Below, one piece after another: positions 18,367 through 28,042 of a DNA stretch of 64,000 bases (its first letter is position 1; every line of letters begins with the position of its first letter). This DNA comes from Bacteroidota bacterium. GTDB lineage: Bacteria > Bacteroidota > Ignavibacteria > Ignavibacteriales > Melioribacteraceae. The stretch lies in assembly GCA_018818165.1 (NCBI GenBank), contig JAHISP010000029.1, positions 22,546 to 86,545 on the forward strand, written 5' to 3'. The position numbers and the translations under genes were made by a program. The notes beneath the pieces are model-generated. The model was given only the letters and a program-made list of their open reading frames with translations. It searched no databases and was not told where the DNA came from.

Positions 18367-19758
18367 TTATTTCAATAAATATGTTTCAATAAAATCAATG
18401 TCTTTTGTCTTTGCTACTTTGTAATTCTCAAATTTATCAGTTGCTATTATATTGTTGTTTTTTCCTTTATAAATAATTTCAAGATTATAAGTGCCTGGAG
18501 ATATTTCAACATTACCAGCATAGGCAATGCTAGGAAAGAAATGAGCTATTCGTAAATCCGCATTTTCTGTGGAATTAATTAAAGCACCTGAAATTAAACG
18601 TGTTAATCCACCCCAATCTCCACCTCCAGTTTTTTTGTCCAGTTCTTTATTTAAAACCTCATTTGCAATTGCTTTTGTAACTGTTCTGGCAAGACTTTTC
18701 AAATATATAATTGCTTCATCTCTCTTAAATGTTTCAACAGCAATGTCCTCAATACTTTCTAGTTTTGTCAAATCAGCCATGTATTTACCATTTACATAAA
18801 TCTCAATTTTATCAACAATTGAACCTTTTTTCTTCATTTTAGGGACAGCAAATTTTGCATGTAATCCGCCATTTATACCTTCCCATGGTATAGTGGAAAA
18901 TTCAGTCCATTTGTCATTTTCGTAAATTGAAATAATAACTAAGTTTTCGAAAGTATCAATGCTAAAAGTATATTCATATTTTGAAGGCGCTTGTCCAACA
19001 AATGTGAGAAAAGCTAGTTTAGATTTCTCTGAAAATGAAAGAAGTGTGTCAAAATCTGGTTTGGTAAAACTGTATAAATTTGGTTGATTATCGAAAGCAT
19101 CGTACAATTTTTCTTTTGAAATTCGAGCATCATCATAAGAACGGTCATTATGAAAAAGAATCATGCTAATGAAGTGTGATAGAGCAGAACTATAAAAATT
19201 TATTGGAATTTCTTTAATTTCCGAATCTACATTTATAGAATCCTTTAATGAACTAATTTCTTTTTCATACTTTTGCTCTAGTTCAACAAACTTTTCAGTT
19301 AGTCTTCTAATTTCAACCAATGCTTCTTCACTTAAACCTTGCCTGTAATAAGATAAAGATTTAAAGACGTTTATGTAAAGATTTTCAAAATCTTCGCCAG
19401 AATAATCTAATACATTATCATTGAGAAGCATTGAAGTAACACCCTTTGAAACACTTTTTGTGTATAATTCCTCTATTGCATTATCTGCTAAATGTAAGTT
19501 TTCAATAGCACTTGAATCTTGCTGAGCATAATGATTTAGCAAACCTAAATCTAGCCAATAAAGTATACGATCTTTTTCATCAAAATATTTTCTTTGACTT
19601 TTTTTTAACGCAGATACTGCCTCTATATAATTATCCTGGGCAATTAGTACTTCAACTTCTTGGTATTGTGCAGTGGATGTAATTATACTAGAACAACCTG
19701 CAAAAGCAAATATTAAAATGAAAAAAAAGCATTTAGCTATTAATTTCATCTTTTTCAT
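18367..19758 (-). CDS. COG3014-like envelope lipoprotein
   Basis: A 463-aa lipoprotein with signal peptide and lipobox FAGC (Cys about 22). Residues about 30-190 look alpha-helical and TPR-like (VEVLIAQDNYIEAVSALKKS; DLGLLNHYAQQDSSAIENL; SLSYYRQGLSEEALVEIR). The C-terminal half is beta-rich with VPKMKKKGSIVDKIEIYVNG and ends with a PEGA-like SPGTYNLEIIYKG segment. This arrangement fits the COG3014 group of predicted lipoproteins, which occur beside LpoB-like and LPP20 genes. It abuts lpoB with no gap (stop TAA followed directly by ATG), so translation is likely coupled. Molecular role unknown. Confidence 0.78.
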   Translation of the reverse strand: MKKMKLIAKCFFFILIFAFAGCSSIITSTAQYQEVEVLIAQDNYIEAVSALKKSQRKYFDEKDRILYWLDLGLLNHYAQQDSSAIENLHLADNAIEELYTKSVSKGVTSMLLNDNVLDYSGEDFENLYINVFKSLSYYRQGLSEEALVEIRRLTEKFVELEQKYEKEISSLKDSINVDSEIKEIPINFYSSALSHFISMILFHNDRSYDDARISKEKLYDAFDNQPNLYSFTKPDFDTLLSFSEKSKLAFLTFVGQAPSKYEYTFSIDTFENLVIISIYENDKWTEFSTIPWEGINGGLHAKFAVPKMKKKGSIVDKIEIYVNGKYMADLTKLESIEDIAVETFKRDEAIIYLKSLARTVTKAIANEVLNKELDKKTGGGDWGGLTRLISGALINSTENADLRIAHFFPSIAYAGNVEISPGTYNLEIIYKGKNNNIIATDKFENYKVAKTKDIDFIETYLLK

Positions 19759-20364
19759 TTAGAAACCATAACCTGCTTGGTCAACAAGTTTTTTTATCTT
19801 TTTTGAATCTAACCAAACTTTTTCATTAGTTTCTAAATTTATTAACTCTAAATCAACTTGATAAAATTTTACAGCTTGTCCGTCAAAAGAATCATTTTGT
19901 GTGCTAATTACACCACGCAACATAAAATCTGCACCAGTTTCATTTGCTAATCGTTTAGCAGTTTCCATTGATGAATATTGCTGTTGTTCTGATCTTTCAT
20001 CTCTTATTTCGGAGCGTTCTTCAGAAGAAGCCACAAATTTAACTTCGCCACTATTAATTAATTCTCTTTCAATATCTTTAGAGAAAACTTTTGTTTGGAT
20101 ATGTTCGGAAGAACTATTTTTAATAGTTCCAACAATTACAACAGGTTTTCTTGTATTATCTTTTGCAAAAGCGGAAATCCAACGACTTTCCAAAAGTCCA
20201 TCAATCATTTTTTTAGCTGTTATTCTGGAATCAGTATCATTCCATCTGCCACTTAAATCTACAGTTGTATCAGTTGATGTTCGAGTAACAGTTCTTGATG
20301 AACCACATCCAGCTAGTGAAACTAAAAGAATACTTAATACTAAATAAATAAAAATATTTTTCAT
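19759..20364 (-). CDS. LpoB-family lipoprotein (penicillin-binding-protein activator family)
   Basis: About 201-aa lipoprotein: signal peptide with lipobox LAGC, a short low-complexity linker (TVTRTSTDTTVDLSG), then the FlgO/LpoB-like alpha/beta domain with RKPVVIVGTIKNSSSEHI and ADFMLRGVISTQND. In E. coli LpoB is an outer-membrane activator of PBP1b; in this lineage that role is only inferred. Start chosen at 20364, where GGAG lies six bases upstream; an ATG at 20376 would add four residues but has no ribosome site. First gene of the minus-strand lipoprotein cluster. Confidence 0.83.
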   Translation of the reverse strand: MKNIFIYLVLSILLVSLAGCGSSRTVTRTSTDTTVDLSGRWNDTDSRITAKKMIDGLLESRWISAFAKDNTRKPVVIVGTIKNSSSEHIQTKVFSKDIERELINSGEVKFVASSEERSEIRDERSEQQQYSSMETAKRLANETGADFMLRGVISTQNDSFDGQAVKFYQVDLELINLETNEKVWLDSKKIKKLVDQAGYGF

Positions 20365-20470
20365 AGAGGGCTCCATGTATTATTAATTAAATGTATATAT
20401 ATTTTTTATAAATAAAATTATTTTGATGTTATTTAAATATATAATTTAATTGTTTTTGAAAAAAATAAAT

Positions 20471-20493
20471 TATGTATTATTTTTTAATACATA
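20471..20493 (+). promoter_or_regulatory. Inverted repeat before the LPP20-like gene
   Basis: TATGTATTA (20471-20479) and TAATACATA (20485-20493) form a perfect nine-base inverted repeat around five T residues. It lies in the 144-base divergent gap between the LpoB cluster and the gene at 20509, about ten bases before the latter's AGAGGA ribosome site. It could be an operator or an mRNA hairpin; no protein partner is known. Confidence 0.35.
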
Positions 20494-20508
20494 AATCAGA
20501 GGATATTT

Positions 20509-21510
20509 ATGAAGAACAGAAAGCTATTACTAATACTGTTATTAGTTTTTTTTTCAAACTGTATAGCACAAACTTCAAGTGATGTTTATGTTAACTTGGA
20601 GAAAGATTTTCCAGATTCCAGATATTTAGCTGCCGTGGGGGAAGGAGATTCAAGAAATGAAGCCGAAAAAAATGCAATGGCAAAACTAGCGCTAATTTTT
20701 GAATCAAAAATTGATGTTAACCAAACTTTAAATGAACATTATTCTGAGTTTTCAGATGATGAAAATTCGTCTTTAACTTACGAAGCAAAAACTACCAAAA
20801 GAACCAACGTTGAATCAGATCAAAAATTATTAAATGTTAAATATGGGAAACATAGTGTTGATAATAATGGCAACAACTATGCGGTAGCTTATATTAATAG
20901 AAGCGAAACCGCCTTTGTTTATGAAGAGAAAATAGCTAACAATAATTCATCCATTTTTGCAATGGATAACTCTGCTGAAATGTCAGATTCGAAAATTTAT
21001 AAATATGCCGCTTATAATAGAGCATCTGAAATGATGAATGAAAATATTGGATTAATGAAACAACTTTCAATTATAAGTCCACACACATCTAATTTTTCAG
21101 ATCAAATATCCAAATATGAAAGCATTTACCACAAAAAAGGAAATGTTGCTAATAGTATTAAATTTGTAGTCTCTAATGAGAGCAACAAAGATGTTGTAAA
21201 TTCATTATCTAGTTTATTAACTTCTAAAGGTTTTAAAATTGCTGAAAGTGGTGATTTTTTAATCACTTCTTCAATGAAATATGAAAAGGTTAATCTTGGA
21301 AGGAAAGAAATATTTTACAACTGGTTTGTAAATGTAGAACTTAAAAACGCTGAAGAAGAAATAATTTTTAATTTTGAAAAAAGTAGCAGAGAAGGTGGAA
21401 TTAGTGAATCTGCAGTTTTAGCAAGAACAAAATATTCAGCAAATGAGTCTTTGAAAATGAACTTTATGACAGAGTTCCAAAAATACCTTAACTCTCTTCT
21501 AGGCAATTAG
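20509..21510 (+). CDS. Secreted LPP20-like protein
   Basis: A 333-aa exported protein with a signal peptide of about 21 residues (cleavage likely near CIAQ-T; the lipobox is poor). Residues about 35-150 carry an LPP20-type domain: DSRYLAAVGEGDSRNEAEKNAMAKLAL resembles the segment in the minus-strand LPP20 lipoprotein (EAASATSRDMDLALNKAETEA). The rest has a second alpha/beta domain (FVVSNESNKDVVNSLSSLL; KGFKIAESGDFLITSS). It is divergent from the lipoprotein cluster, suggesting a shared envelope role; function unknown. ATG has AGAGGA seven bases upstream. Confidence 0.75.
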   Translation: MKNRKLLLILLLVFFSNCIAQTSSDVYVNLEKDFPDSRYLAAVGEGDSRNEAEKNAMAKLALIFESKIDVNQTLNEHYSEFSDDENSSLTYEAKTTKRTNVESDQKLLNVKYGKHSVDNNGNNYAVAYINRSETAFVYEEKIANNNSSIFAMDNSAEMSDSKIYKYAAYNRASEMMNENIGLMKQLSIISPHTSNFSDQISKYESIYHKKGNVANSIKFVVSNESNKDVVNSLSSLLTSKGFKIAESGDFLITSSMKYEKVNLGRKEIFYNWFVNVELKNAEEEIIFNFEKSSREGGISESAVLARTKYSANESLKMNFMTEFQKYLNSLLGN

Positions 21511-21518
21511 TACTAACT

Positions 21519-21573
21519 CAAAATGTAAAATATTTCACTTTATAGTAAAAATTATTTTACATTTTGTGTTTTT
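21519..21573 (+). terminator. Intrinsic terminator after LPP20-like gene
   Basis: A perfect 14-base stem, CAAAATGTAAAATA (21519-21532) with TATTTTACATTTTG (21553-21566), loop of 20 bases, followed by TGTTTTT. It separates the LPP20-like gene from the ACIII operon. Confidence 0.8.
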
Positions 21574-21627
21574 AATTATTAACTTAACAAGATAATTATT
21601 AAATAATATATCTAGTCTTTTATTCAT

Positions 21628-21652
21628 TTAACTTTTAGTATATAAAAGTTAA
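21628..21652 (+). promoter_or_regulatory. Palindromic site upstream of the ACIII operon
   Basis: TTAACTTTTA (21628-21637) and TAAAAGTTAA (21643-21652) form a perfect ten-base inverted repeat with a five-base spacer, ending 46 bases before actA. Position and symmetry fit an operator or leader hairpin for the respiratory operon. It does not match the FNR box TTGAT-N4-ATCAA. Confidence 0.4.
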
Positions 21653-21698
21653 GTATAAACCATTTAAATTTCTTTAAGGTTCTGTTTATAGGAGAGAA

Positions 21699-22268
21699 AT
21701 GAAGAAAACTATACTTGATTATACTCTTAAAGTACGTATTCCTTTAATTATTTTTGTTATAATTGCTTCTTTTATGACTACATATTTTGTATCTCGGCAA
21801 GAGAGGGATGGAGTTGGTAATCAACCCGTTCAACCTATAAAATATTCACACAAATTACATGCTGGTACTATGGGTATGGATTGCCAATATTGCCATGTTG
21901 GAGTTACAAAAGGGCGTCAGGCATTAGTTCCGTCTGTAAATATTTGCATGAATTGCCACACCGTTGCAAGAAAAGATAAACCAGAAATTATAAAACTTAA
22001 AGAGTATTACGATAGTGGTAAAGTATTACCTTGGAAGAGAGTTCACAAAGTTCCAGAATATGCATACTTTAATCATAGCGTTCATGTAAATGTTGGTATT
22101 GATTGTGAATCATGTCACGGAAACGTTAGAGAAATGGAAGAAATTAAACAAGTAAAAGCATTTAATATGTCAGCTTGTATTGCTTGTCATAAAAATCCAA
22201 AAGAATTTGTGCCTTATGTTGAAAACATAAAACAAGGTCCATTACACTGCGCAGCTTGTCATAGGTAA
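21699..22268 (+). CDS. actA: ACIII pentaheme cytochrome c subunit ActA
   Basis: Electron-transfer subunit of Alternative Complex III, the quinol:electron-acceptor oxidoreductase that replaces cytochrome bc1. One N-terminal membrane helix (about residues 13-30) anchors a periplasmic domain with five CxxCH heme sites beginning at residues 62, 83, 136, 160 and 184, the expected pentaheme count. Length is 189 aa. The ATG follows TAGGAGAG. It is the first gene of a tight co-directional operon running to about 32.3 kb and follows a palindromic site. Confidence 0.95.
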   Translation: MKKTILDYTLKVRIPLIIFVIIASFMTTYFVSRQERDGVGNQPVQPIKYSHKLHAGTMGMDCQYCHVGVTKGRQALVPSVNICMNCHTVARKDKPEIIKLKEYYDSGKVLPWKRVHKVPEYAYFNHSVHVNVGIDCESCHGNVREMEEIKQVKAFNMSACIACHKNPKEFVPYVENIKQGPLHCAACHR

Positions 22269-22284
22269 AAGGAGAAAACATTTG

Positions 22285-22452
22285 ATGGAAAATAAAACAG
22301 ATAGAAGAAGTTTTTTTTCAATTGCTGGGAAGGGTACTATTGGTGCAATGATACTTTCTTCTTTGCCATTTAAATTATTTGCTTCAAATAATAGTAATAA
22401 AAAATTAAAAAAAGTTGTTATTCATAATCAAGCTGTAAAACGAGTTAAATAA
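22285..22452 (+). CDS. Small Tat-signal-like protein (55 aa) in the ACIII operon
   Basis: A short gene: ATG at 22285 (in-frame TTG at 22282), preceded by AAAGGAGA, encoding 55 residues ending in TAA. The N-terminus MENKTDRRSFFSIAGKGTIG contains a twin-arginine motif (DRRSFFS) followed by a hydrophobic stretch (AMILSSLPFKLFAS), so it looks like a Tat-exported peptide or Tat-anchored small subunit. The mature part is a basic tail (NKKLKKVVIHNQAVKRVK). It lies between actA and actB, 16 bases after one and 18 before the other. No function can be assigned from sequence. Confidence 0.72.
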   Translation: MENKTDRRSFFSIAGKGTIGAMILSSLPFKLFASNNSNKKLKKVVIHNQAVKRVK

Positions 22453-22470
22453 TTATTAGAATTGAATATT

Positions 22471-25400
22471 ATGTCAGAAGAAAACAAAAAATATTGGAAA
22501 AGTTTAGATGGATTAAACAACTCAACTGACTTACCTGGAAAGAATCACAAAGAATTTCCAGATAGTGTTACTGATGGATTTAATGTTGAGAGTATAAATG
22601 GTTTATCCCGTAGAAAATTTCTTGGATTACTTTCAGTATCTACTGCAATAGCTGCAACAGCGTGTTCTGATTATCACGACCAAAAAGAAATTATACCTTA
22701 TACTAATAGACCAGAAGGCGTGTTACCTGGCAAGCCAAATTTTTATGCTTCAACATGTAACGGTTGTCAAGAAGCTTGTGGAATTTTAATTAAAACTCGT
22801 GAAGGTCGTCCAATAAAAGTTGATGGAAACGATGAACATCCAATAAACAAAGGAAAAATATGTGCAACTGGACAATCGTCAATATATAATTTATATGACC
22901 CTTCGAGATTACAAAATCCGTTAAAGGGAACAAGTAAAACGAATTGGGCAACGGCTGATTCCGAAATTATTGCTAAATTAGATTCTGTTAGCAAATCTGG
23001 CAAGAAAATAGTTGTGCTTACAAATTCAATAAATTCACCAACTGAACGCAAAATGTTGGATGAATTTAAGCAAAGATTTGCAACTGCGGAAGTTCATGCA
23101 TTTGATTTGTTTAACAATTGTAACAAAAAATTCGGTTGGTTCAAAAGTTATGGAAATGCGGAAATTCCTTCAATTAAATGGGATAAGGCAAATGTAATTC
23201 TATCTTTAGAAGGCGATTTTCTAGGGAAGGAAGGTAACTTTATTGAGAACACTAGACTTTTTAGTTCCAAAAGGGATTTTTCTAATGTAAAGAATTTTAA
23301 CCGTTTATATGTTGTTGAAGCTGGATTAAGTTTAACAGGTTCAAATTCTGATTACAGAATGCGGCTAAAACCAGAAGCACAATATGATTTTGTAATGGCT
23401 CTACTAAACGAAGTAATTAAAAAGGGTGCTTCAAATATTGTTGTTGATTCAAGTGTTAAAAATAAATTAAGTAAATTTTCATTGGATAAAATTGCCAAAT
23501 CCAACGATTTAGATTCAATAAAAGTTAATTATTTAGTAGAAGATTTAATAAAGAACAAAGGCAAATCAATTGTCTATGCTGGCGATTCACTTTCTGGTGA
23601 TGTTCAAATTGCGGTTAATTTGCTAAATGAAGTTCTTGGAAATACTGATTTGTACAATTATGAATCAGCATATGTAAATACTGGAAAGCAATTACATTTT
23701 CCTCAAATTGAAGAATTAATTAAATCATACAATAATGGAGAAGTTGGCGCGGTTATTCATTATGATGTAAATCCAAGTTTTCATCTTCCAAAATCATTAA
23801 AATATAATGAAGCATTAAAGAAAGTTGGATTTGTCATTTCACTTGTTGATTCACCAAACGAATCTACAATAAATGATAATTTTACTCTTCCAATAAATCA
23901 TAATTTTGAATCATGGGGCGATGCTCATTCAAGGAAAAATGTTTACAGTTTGCGCCAACCAGTTATAGCGCCATTATTTAACACACGTCAAAAAGAAGCC
24001 ATTCTTTTAACTTGGATTCTTGGAAGTCCTAAAGTTTATAACGAAAGTTTGTATCACGATTACTTGATGGAAAGTTGCCGAGAAACTATTTATTCCAAAA
24101 AGAAACTAAGTGTTGATTTTATATCTTTCTGGAATTCTGCTTTGCACGATGGGTTTGTAAATATTGAAAGTGATGGAAATTCAAGAAAACCGTTTAATAT
24201 TTCAGAAATTAAAATAGCTGATTCCCCAAAGGAAAATTCTGGATTTTCAATCCTTTTAGCCAAAGACTATTTTATTGGCGATGGTCGTTTTGCGAATAAC
24301 GGTTGGTTACAAGAAATCCCTCATCCAATTTCTAAAGTAGCTTGGGATAATTATGCTGCTATAGCTCCAAGTAGTGCAAGCGAAATGAACTTAAAAAATG
24401 GTGACATTGTTAATGTTACAGTTGGCGAAAATTCTGTTAAAATTCCAGTTTTATTACAGCCTGGAGTTGCGCAAAACACTTTGGTTATTGAGCTTGGATA
24501 TGGCAGAACTGTTATTAGTGATGTGGGCAAAGAAGTTGGTAAAAATGCAAATAATTTATTGAATATTAAAAATCTTAATTCAAGATGGATATGCTCCAAC
24601 GCCTCTGTTGAACCAACTGGTGAAAATTATAAATTAGTTTCAACTCAAGAACATCACTCACTTGATGAAGAATTTGTAAAAGATTTGCACCTAAAACGTG
24701 GCATTATCCGCGAAGCCAATTTAGATGAATATGCAAAAAATCCAAAATTTGCAAATGAAGAAGATATAGAATTAGTAAGCATTACTTCAGAACATGGACA
24801 AGTTGGTACTAAATGGGCAATGTCTATTGACATGAATAAATGTACAAGCTGTTCAGTTTGTGTTGCTTCTTGTAATGTTGAAAATAATATTCCAGTTGTT
24901 GGTAAGGACCAAGTAGCTGTTGGACGTGAAATGCACTGGATGAGGATTGACCGCTATTACTCTGGTTCATCCGAAGACCCAATTGTAAGCAATCAACCAA
25001 TGCTATGTCAACACTGCGATAATGCTCCTTGCGAAAATGTTTGCCCAGTTAATGCTACAAATCATAGTCCCGATGGATTAAACCAAATGGTGTACAACCG
25101 CTGTGTTGGTACTCGTTATTGTGGCAATAACTGTCCTTATAAAGTTAGGCGTTTCAATTTCTTCAATTTTAGAGATCATTTTGAAGATGGATTTTATTTA
25201 AATGAAGTTTCACCATTAGTTCATAATCCAGAAGTAACTGTTCGTTCACGTGGAGTTATGGAAAAATGTACTTTCTGTGTTCAAAAAATATCTGAAGAAA
25301 GGGAAGACGCAATTAGAGAAGGACGTCAAATAAAAGGTGATAATGTTGTTCCCGCATGTCAGCAAAGCTGTCCGGCAGATGCAATTGTTTTTGGAGATGC

Positions 25401-25533
25401 AAATGATCCAGAATCAAAAATATCTCAATATCGAAAACACGAATTGGGTTATGGAGTTCTACAAACTTTGAATGTTAAACCAAACGTAACATATTTAGCA
25501 AAATTAAGAAACACTCATTCGGAGGACATATAG
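22471..25533 (+). CDS. actB: ACIII iron-sulfur subunit ActB (molybdopterin-oxidoreductase-like plus ferredoxin domain)
   Basis: Large periplasmic subunit of ACIII. A Tat signal ([18 protein letters not shown], about residues 45-62) precedes a CxxCxxxC-type segment ([10 protein letters not shown]) and a long domain related to molybdopterin oxidoreductases; ActB proteins normally lack the Mo cofactor. The C-terminal about 230 residues are a four-cluster ferredoxin: [37 protein letters not shown] and CTFCVQ with a later CQQSCP. About 1,020 aa, the usual ActB fusion length. ATG at 22471 preferred over TTG at 22462. It meets actC at a TAGTG overlap. Confidence 0.95.
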   Translation: MSEENKKYWKSLDGLNNSTDLPGKNHKEFPDSVTDGFNVESINGLSRRKFLGLLSVSTAIAATACSDYHDQKEIIPYTNRPEGVLPGKPNFYASTCNGCQEACGILIKTREGRPIKVDGNDEHPINKGKICATGQSSIYNLYDPSRLQNPLKGTSKTNWATADSEIIAKLDSVSKSGKKIVVLTNSINSPTERKMLDEFKQRFATAEVHAFDLFNNCNKKFGWFKSYGNAEIPSIKWDKANVILSLEGDFLGKEGNFIENTRLFSSKRDFSNVKNFNRLYVVEAGLSLTGSNSDYRMRLKPEAQYDFVMALLNEVIKKGASNIVVDSSVKNKLSKFSLDKIAKSNDLDSIKVNYLVEDLIKNKGKSIVYAGDSLSGDVQIAVNLLNEVLGNTDLYNYESAYVNTGKQLHFPQIEELIKSYNNGEVGAVIHYDVNPSFHLPKSLKYNEALKKVGFVISLVDSPNESTINDNFTLPINHNFESWGDAHSRKNVYSLRQPVIAPLFNTRQKEAILLTWILGSPKVYNESLYHDYLMESCRETIYSKKKLSVDFISFWNSALHDGFVNIESDGNSRKPFNISEIKIADSPKENSGFSILLAKDYFIGDGRFANNGWLQEIPHPISKVAWDNYAAIAPSSASEMNLKNGDIVNVTVGENSVKIPVLLQPGVAQNTLVIELGYGRTVISDVGKEVGKNANNLLNIKNLNSRWICSNASVEPTGENYKLVSTQEHHSLDEEFVKDLHLKRGIIREANLDEYAKNPKFANEEDIELVSITSEHGQVGTKWAMSIDMNKCTSCSVCVASCNVENNIPVVGKDQVAVGREMHWMRIDRYYSGSSEDPIVSNQPMLCQHCDNAPCENVCPVNATNHSPDGLNQMVYNRCVGTRYCGNNCPYKVRRFNFFNFRDHFEDGFYLNEVSPLVHNPEVTVRSRGVMEKCTFCVQKISEEREDAIREGRQIKGDNVVPACQQSCPADAIVFGDANDPESKISQYRKHELGYGVLQTLNVKPNVTYLAKLRNTHSEDI

Positions 25534-26906
25534 TGAGTAGTGATTCTCTTAAATATTTAGAAGACATTTCTGTTATTGAAGGAAGACCTTCGCTTAGATC
25601 AATTGATGATGTCATTTCTAAACCACTTGATACAAAACCTGATAAGAAGTATTACATTGCTCTTGCCATAACACTTTCTATGATGGGAATTGGTGGCATT
25701 GCATTAATATTTTCGCTTTATTATGGAACTGGTATGTGGGGAAACAACAATCCAGTTGGTTGGGGATTACCAATTGTAAACTTTGTGTTTTGGGTTGGAA
25801 TTGGTCACGCTGGTACTTTAATTTCCGCTATTTTATTCCTACTTAGACAAAAATGGAGAAATGGTATTGCCCGTTTTGCAGAAGGAATGACAATATTTGC
25901 AGTTATGACTGCTGGTATTTTTCCTGCAATTCACACTGGTCGTCCTTGGTTGGATGGATATCTTTTCCCTTATCCAAACCAACATGGTCTTTGGGTAAAC
26001 TTTAACTCACCTTTACTTTGGGATGTTTTTGCGGTTTCAACTTATTTTACAGTTTCGTTTATCTTTTGGTACGTTGGTTTAATTCCCGACTTTGCAATTT
26101 TAAGAGATAGGACAAAAAATAAAATTAAAAAAACTATTTATTCAATTACTTCGCTTGGTTGGAGAGGCTCAAACAGGCATTGGCAACATTACGAAATGGT
26201 TTATCTTGTCCTTGCTGGATTTGCAACTCCTCTTGTGCTTTCTGTTCACACAATTGTAAGTTTTGACTTTGCGGTTTCAATTTTACCTGGATGGCACACA
26301 ACAATATTCCCACCATATTTTGTTGCTGGAGCGGTATTTTCTGGTTTTGCAATGGTGCAAAATGTTTTAATATTTATTCGAAAAATATTCAACTTTGAAC
26401 ATATAATTACTCTTGATACACTTGAAAAAATGAACAAAGTGATTTTGCTTACTGGAATGCTTGTCGGTTATGCTTATGGAATGGAATTTTTCATGGCTTG
26501 GTATAGTGGAGTTCAAGTTGAACAATTTACATTTGTAAATAGAGCTTTTGGTCCATATGCTTGGGCTTATTGGATAATGGTTTCGTGTAATGTAATATTC
26601 CCGCAACTATTTTGGTTTAAGAAAATTAGAAGAACAATTCCATTGATGTTTGTAATTGGAGTTTTTGTAAATGTTGGTATGTGGTTTGAAAGATTCGTAA
26701 TTACAGTTACATCTCTTTCACGTGATTATTTGCCATCAAGTTGGGCTTATTATACACCTACAATTACTGACTTTGCAATTTTAATAGGAAGTTTTGGATT
26801 CTTTTTCACTTTCTTATTGTTGTTTACTAAAACATTGCCTGTTGTTTCTATGGCTGAAGTTAAAGCTGTGACTTATGGTGCGCAACCAACTCACAAGGAT
26901 CATTAA
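25533..26906 (+). CDS. actC: ACIII membrane subunit ActC (NrfD-like)
   Basis: Polytopic quinol-interacting subunit of ACIII, 457 aa, with about ten membrane helices of the NrfD family. Visible family segments include [25 protein letters not shown] (helix 2 region, read in parts), [19 protein letters not shown] and [22 protein letters not shown] start one base into the actB stop (TAGTG), with a GGAGG seven bases upstream, indicating translational coupling. Pairs with ActF as the second NrfD-type subunit. Confidence 0.95.
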   Translation: MSSDSLKYLEDISVIEGRPSLRSIDDVISKPLDTKPDKKYYIALAITLSMMGIGGIALIFSLYYGTGMWGNNNPVGWGLPIVNFVFWVGIGHAGTLISAILFLLRQKWRNGIARFAEGMTIFAVMTAGIFPAIHTGRPWLDGYLFPYPNQHGLWVNFNSPLLWDVFAVSTYFTVSFIFWYVGLIPDFAILRDRTKNKIKKTIYSITSLGWRGSNRHWQHYEMVYLVLAGFATPLVLSVHTIVSFDFAVSILPGWHTTIFPPYFVAGAVFSGFAMVQNVLIFIRKIFNFEHIITLDTLEKMNKVILLTGMLVGYAYGMEFFMAWYSGVQVEQFTFVNRAFGPYAWAYWIMVSCNVIFPQLFWFKKIRRTIPLMFVIGVFVNVGMWFERFVITVTSLSRDYLPSSWAYYTPTITDFAILIGSFGFFFTFLLLFTKTLPVVSMAEVKAVTYGAQPTHKDH

Positions 26907-26908
26907 TA

Positions 26909-28042
26909 ATGGATGAAAAAATTCTATACGGTTATACTGGATTATTCGATACTCCTGATGAAATAATAGAAGCTGCTAACAAAACTGCGGAATCTAAGTT
27001 TAAAAAATATGATGTTCACACACCATATCCAGTTCATGGTATGGATGATGCAATGAAATTAAAACCTTCGCGATTGCCTTATGTTGCTTTAGTTGTTGGT
27101 TTATCTGCAATGTTTGGAATGTTGGGATTTATGTATTGGATTTCAACTGTTGATTACCCAGTTATTGTTGGTGGTAAGCCGTTTTTCTCTTTTCCAGCTT
27201 GGGTTCCAGTACTTTTTGAAATTACGGTGCTTTCAGCATCAATTGCTACAGTTGTTGCCATGATTGCTATATTTTTCAAATTCCCAAATATTAGTCATCC
27301 GTTGCACGATACAGAATTTATGAAATCTGTAACTTCTGATAAATATGGAATTAGCATTGATGTAACAGATGATGAAAATGTTGAAGAAGCAAAAGCGTTT
27401 CTTGAATCTATTGGTGCTAAAAATGTAACTGCAATTTATTGGGATAATGACGAGGCAAATTTCAAAAATTCTGTTCTTCAGCCCAAATTTTTAGCTTTAT
27501 TATTAGTTTTAGTAATTGGAGTTTCTGGAGCTACATATTTTACACTCAATAAATTAATGTTTATGGCTCCTTTTAATTGGATGCGTGAGCAAGCAAAGTA
27601 CATTCCACAAGAAAAATCGACCTTTTTTAGTGATGAATTTGCAATGAGAAATCCAGTTGCAGGAACAGTTCAACGAGGATTATTGCCATATAAATTTACA
27701 AAAAAACCAGAAGAATCTGCGGCACTTATAAATCCATTAGAAGTCACTAAACCAAATCTGGCTTTAGGTAAAAAGAAATATGATATTTATTGCAGTCCTT
27801 GTCACGGTTATTTTGCGGAAGGCGACAGTAGAATGCGTGGACAATTCCCAAATCCACCAAGTTTGCATTCCGAAAAAGTGAGAAATTGGAGTGACGGTAG
27901 AATTTTTAATGTTCTTACAGATGGTCAAAATGTTATGCCATCTTATGCTTATCAATTAACAAGAAATGAAAGATGGGCTGTTATTTTATATGTCCGTGCG
28001 TTACAAAGATCTTTAAATGCTAAGGAGTCTGACTTAAAATGA
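26909..28042 (+). CDS. actD: ACIII ActD-ActE fusion (DUF3341 plus monoheme cytochrome c)
   Basis: Residues about 1-175 are the DUF3341/ActD unit with two membrane helices (about 57-77 and 98-124) and a soluble DVTDDENVEEAKAFLESIGA segment. A third helix (about 193-213) leads into a periplasmic class I cytochrome c with heme motif CSPCH at 295-299 and likely axial Met in NVMPSYAYQ (about 344-352), which corresponds to ActE. In other ACIII operons these are two genes; here they are one 377-aa protein. ActD is implicated in membrane anchoring, ActE in electron exit. It overlaps actF by four bases (ATGA). Confidence 0.9.
   Translation: MDEKILYGYTGLFDTPDEIIEAANKTAESKFKKYDVHTPYPVHGMDDAMKLKPSRLPYVALVVGLSAMFGMLGFMYWISTVDYPVIVGGKPFFSFPAWVPVLFEITVLSASIATVVAMIAIFFKFPNISHPLHDTEFMKSVTSDKYGISIDVTDDENVEEAKAFLESIGAKNVTAIYWDNDEANFKNSVLQPKFLALLLVLVIGVSGATYFTLNKLMFMAPFNWMREQAKYIPQEKSTFFSDEFAMRNPVAGTVQRGLLPYKFTKKPEESAALINPLEVTKPNLALGKKKYDIYCSPCHGYFAEGDSRMRGQFPNPPSLHSEKVRNWSDGRIFNVLTDGQNVMPSYAYQLTRNERWAVILYVRALQRSLNAKESDLK

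Noticed and set aside
26700..26740. Possible parS site (TTTCACGTGA)
   Set aside because: Only ten bases match within the actC coding region and the required 16-mer symmetry is absent; no full parS was found.
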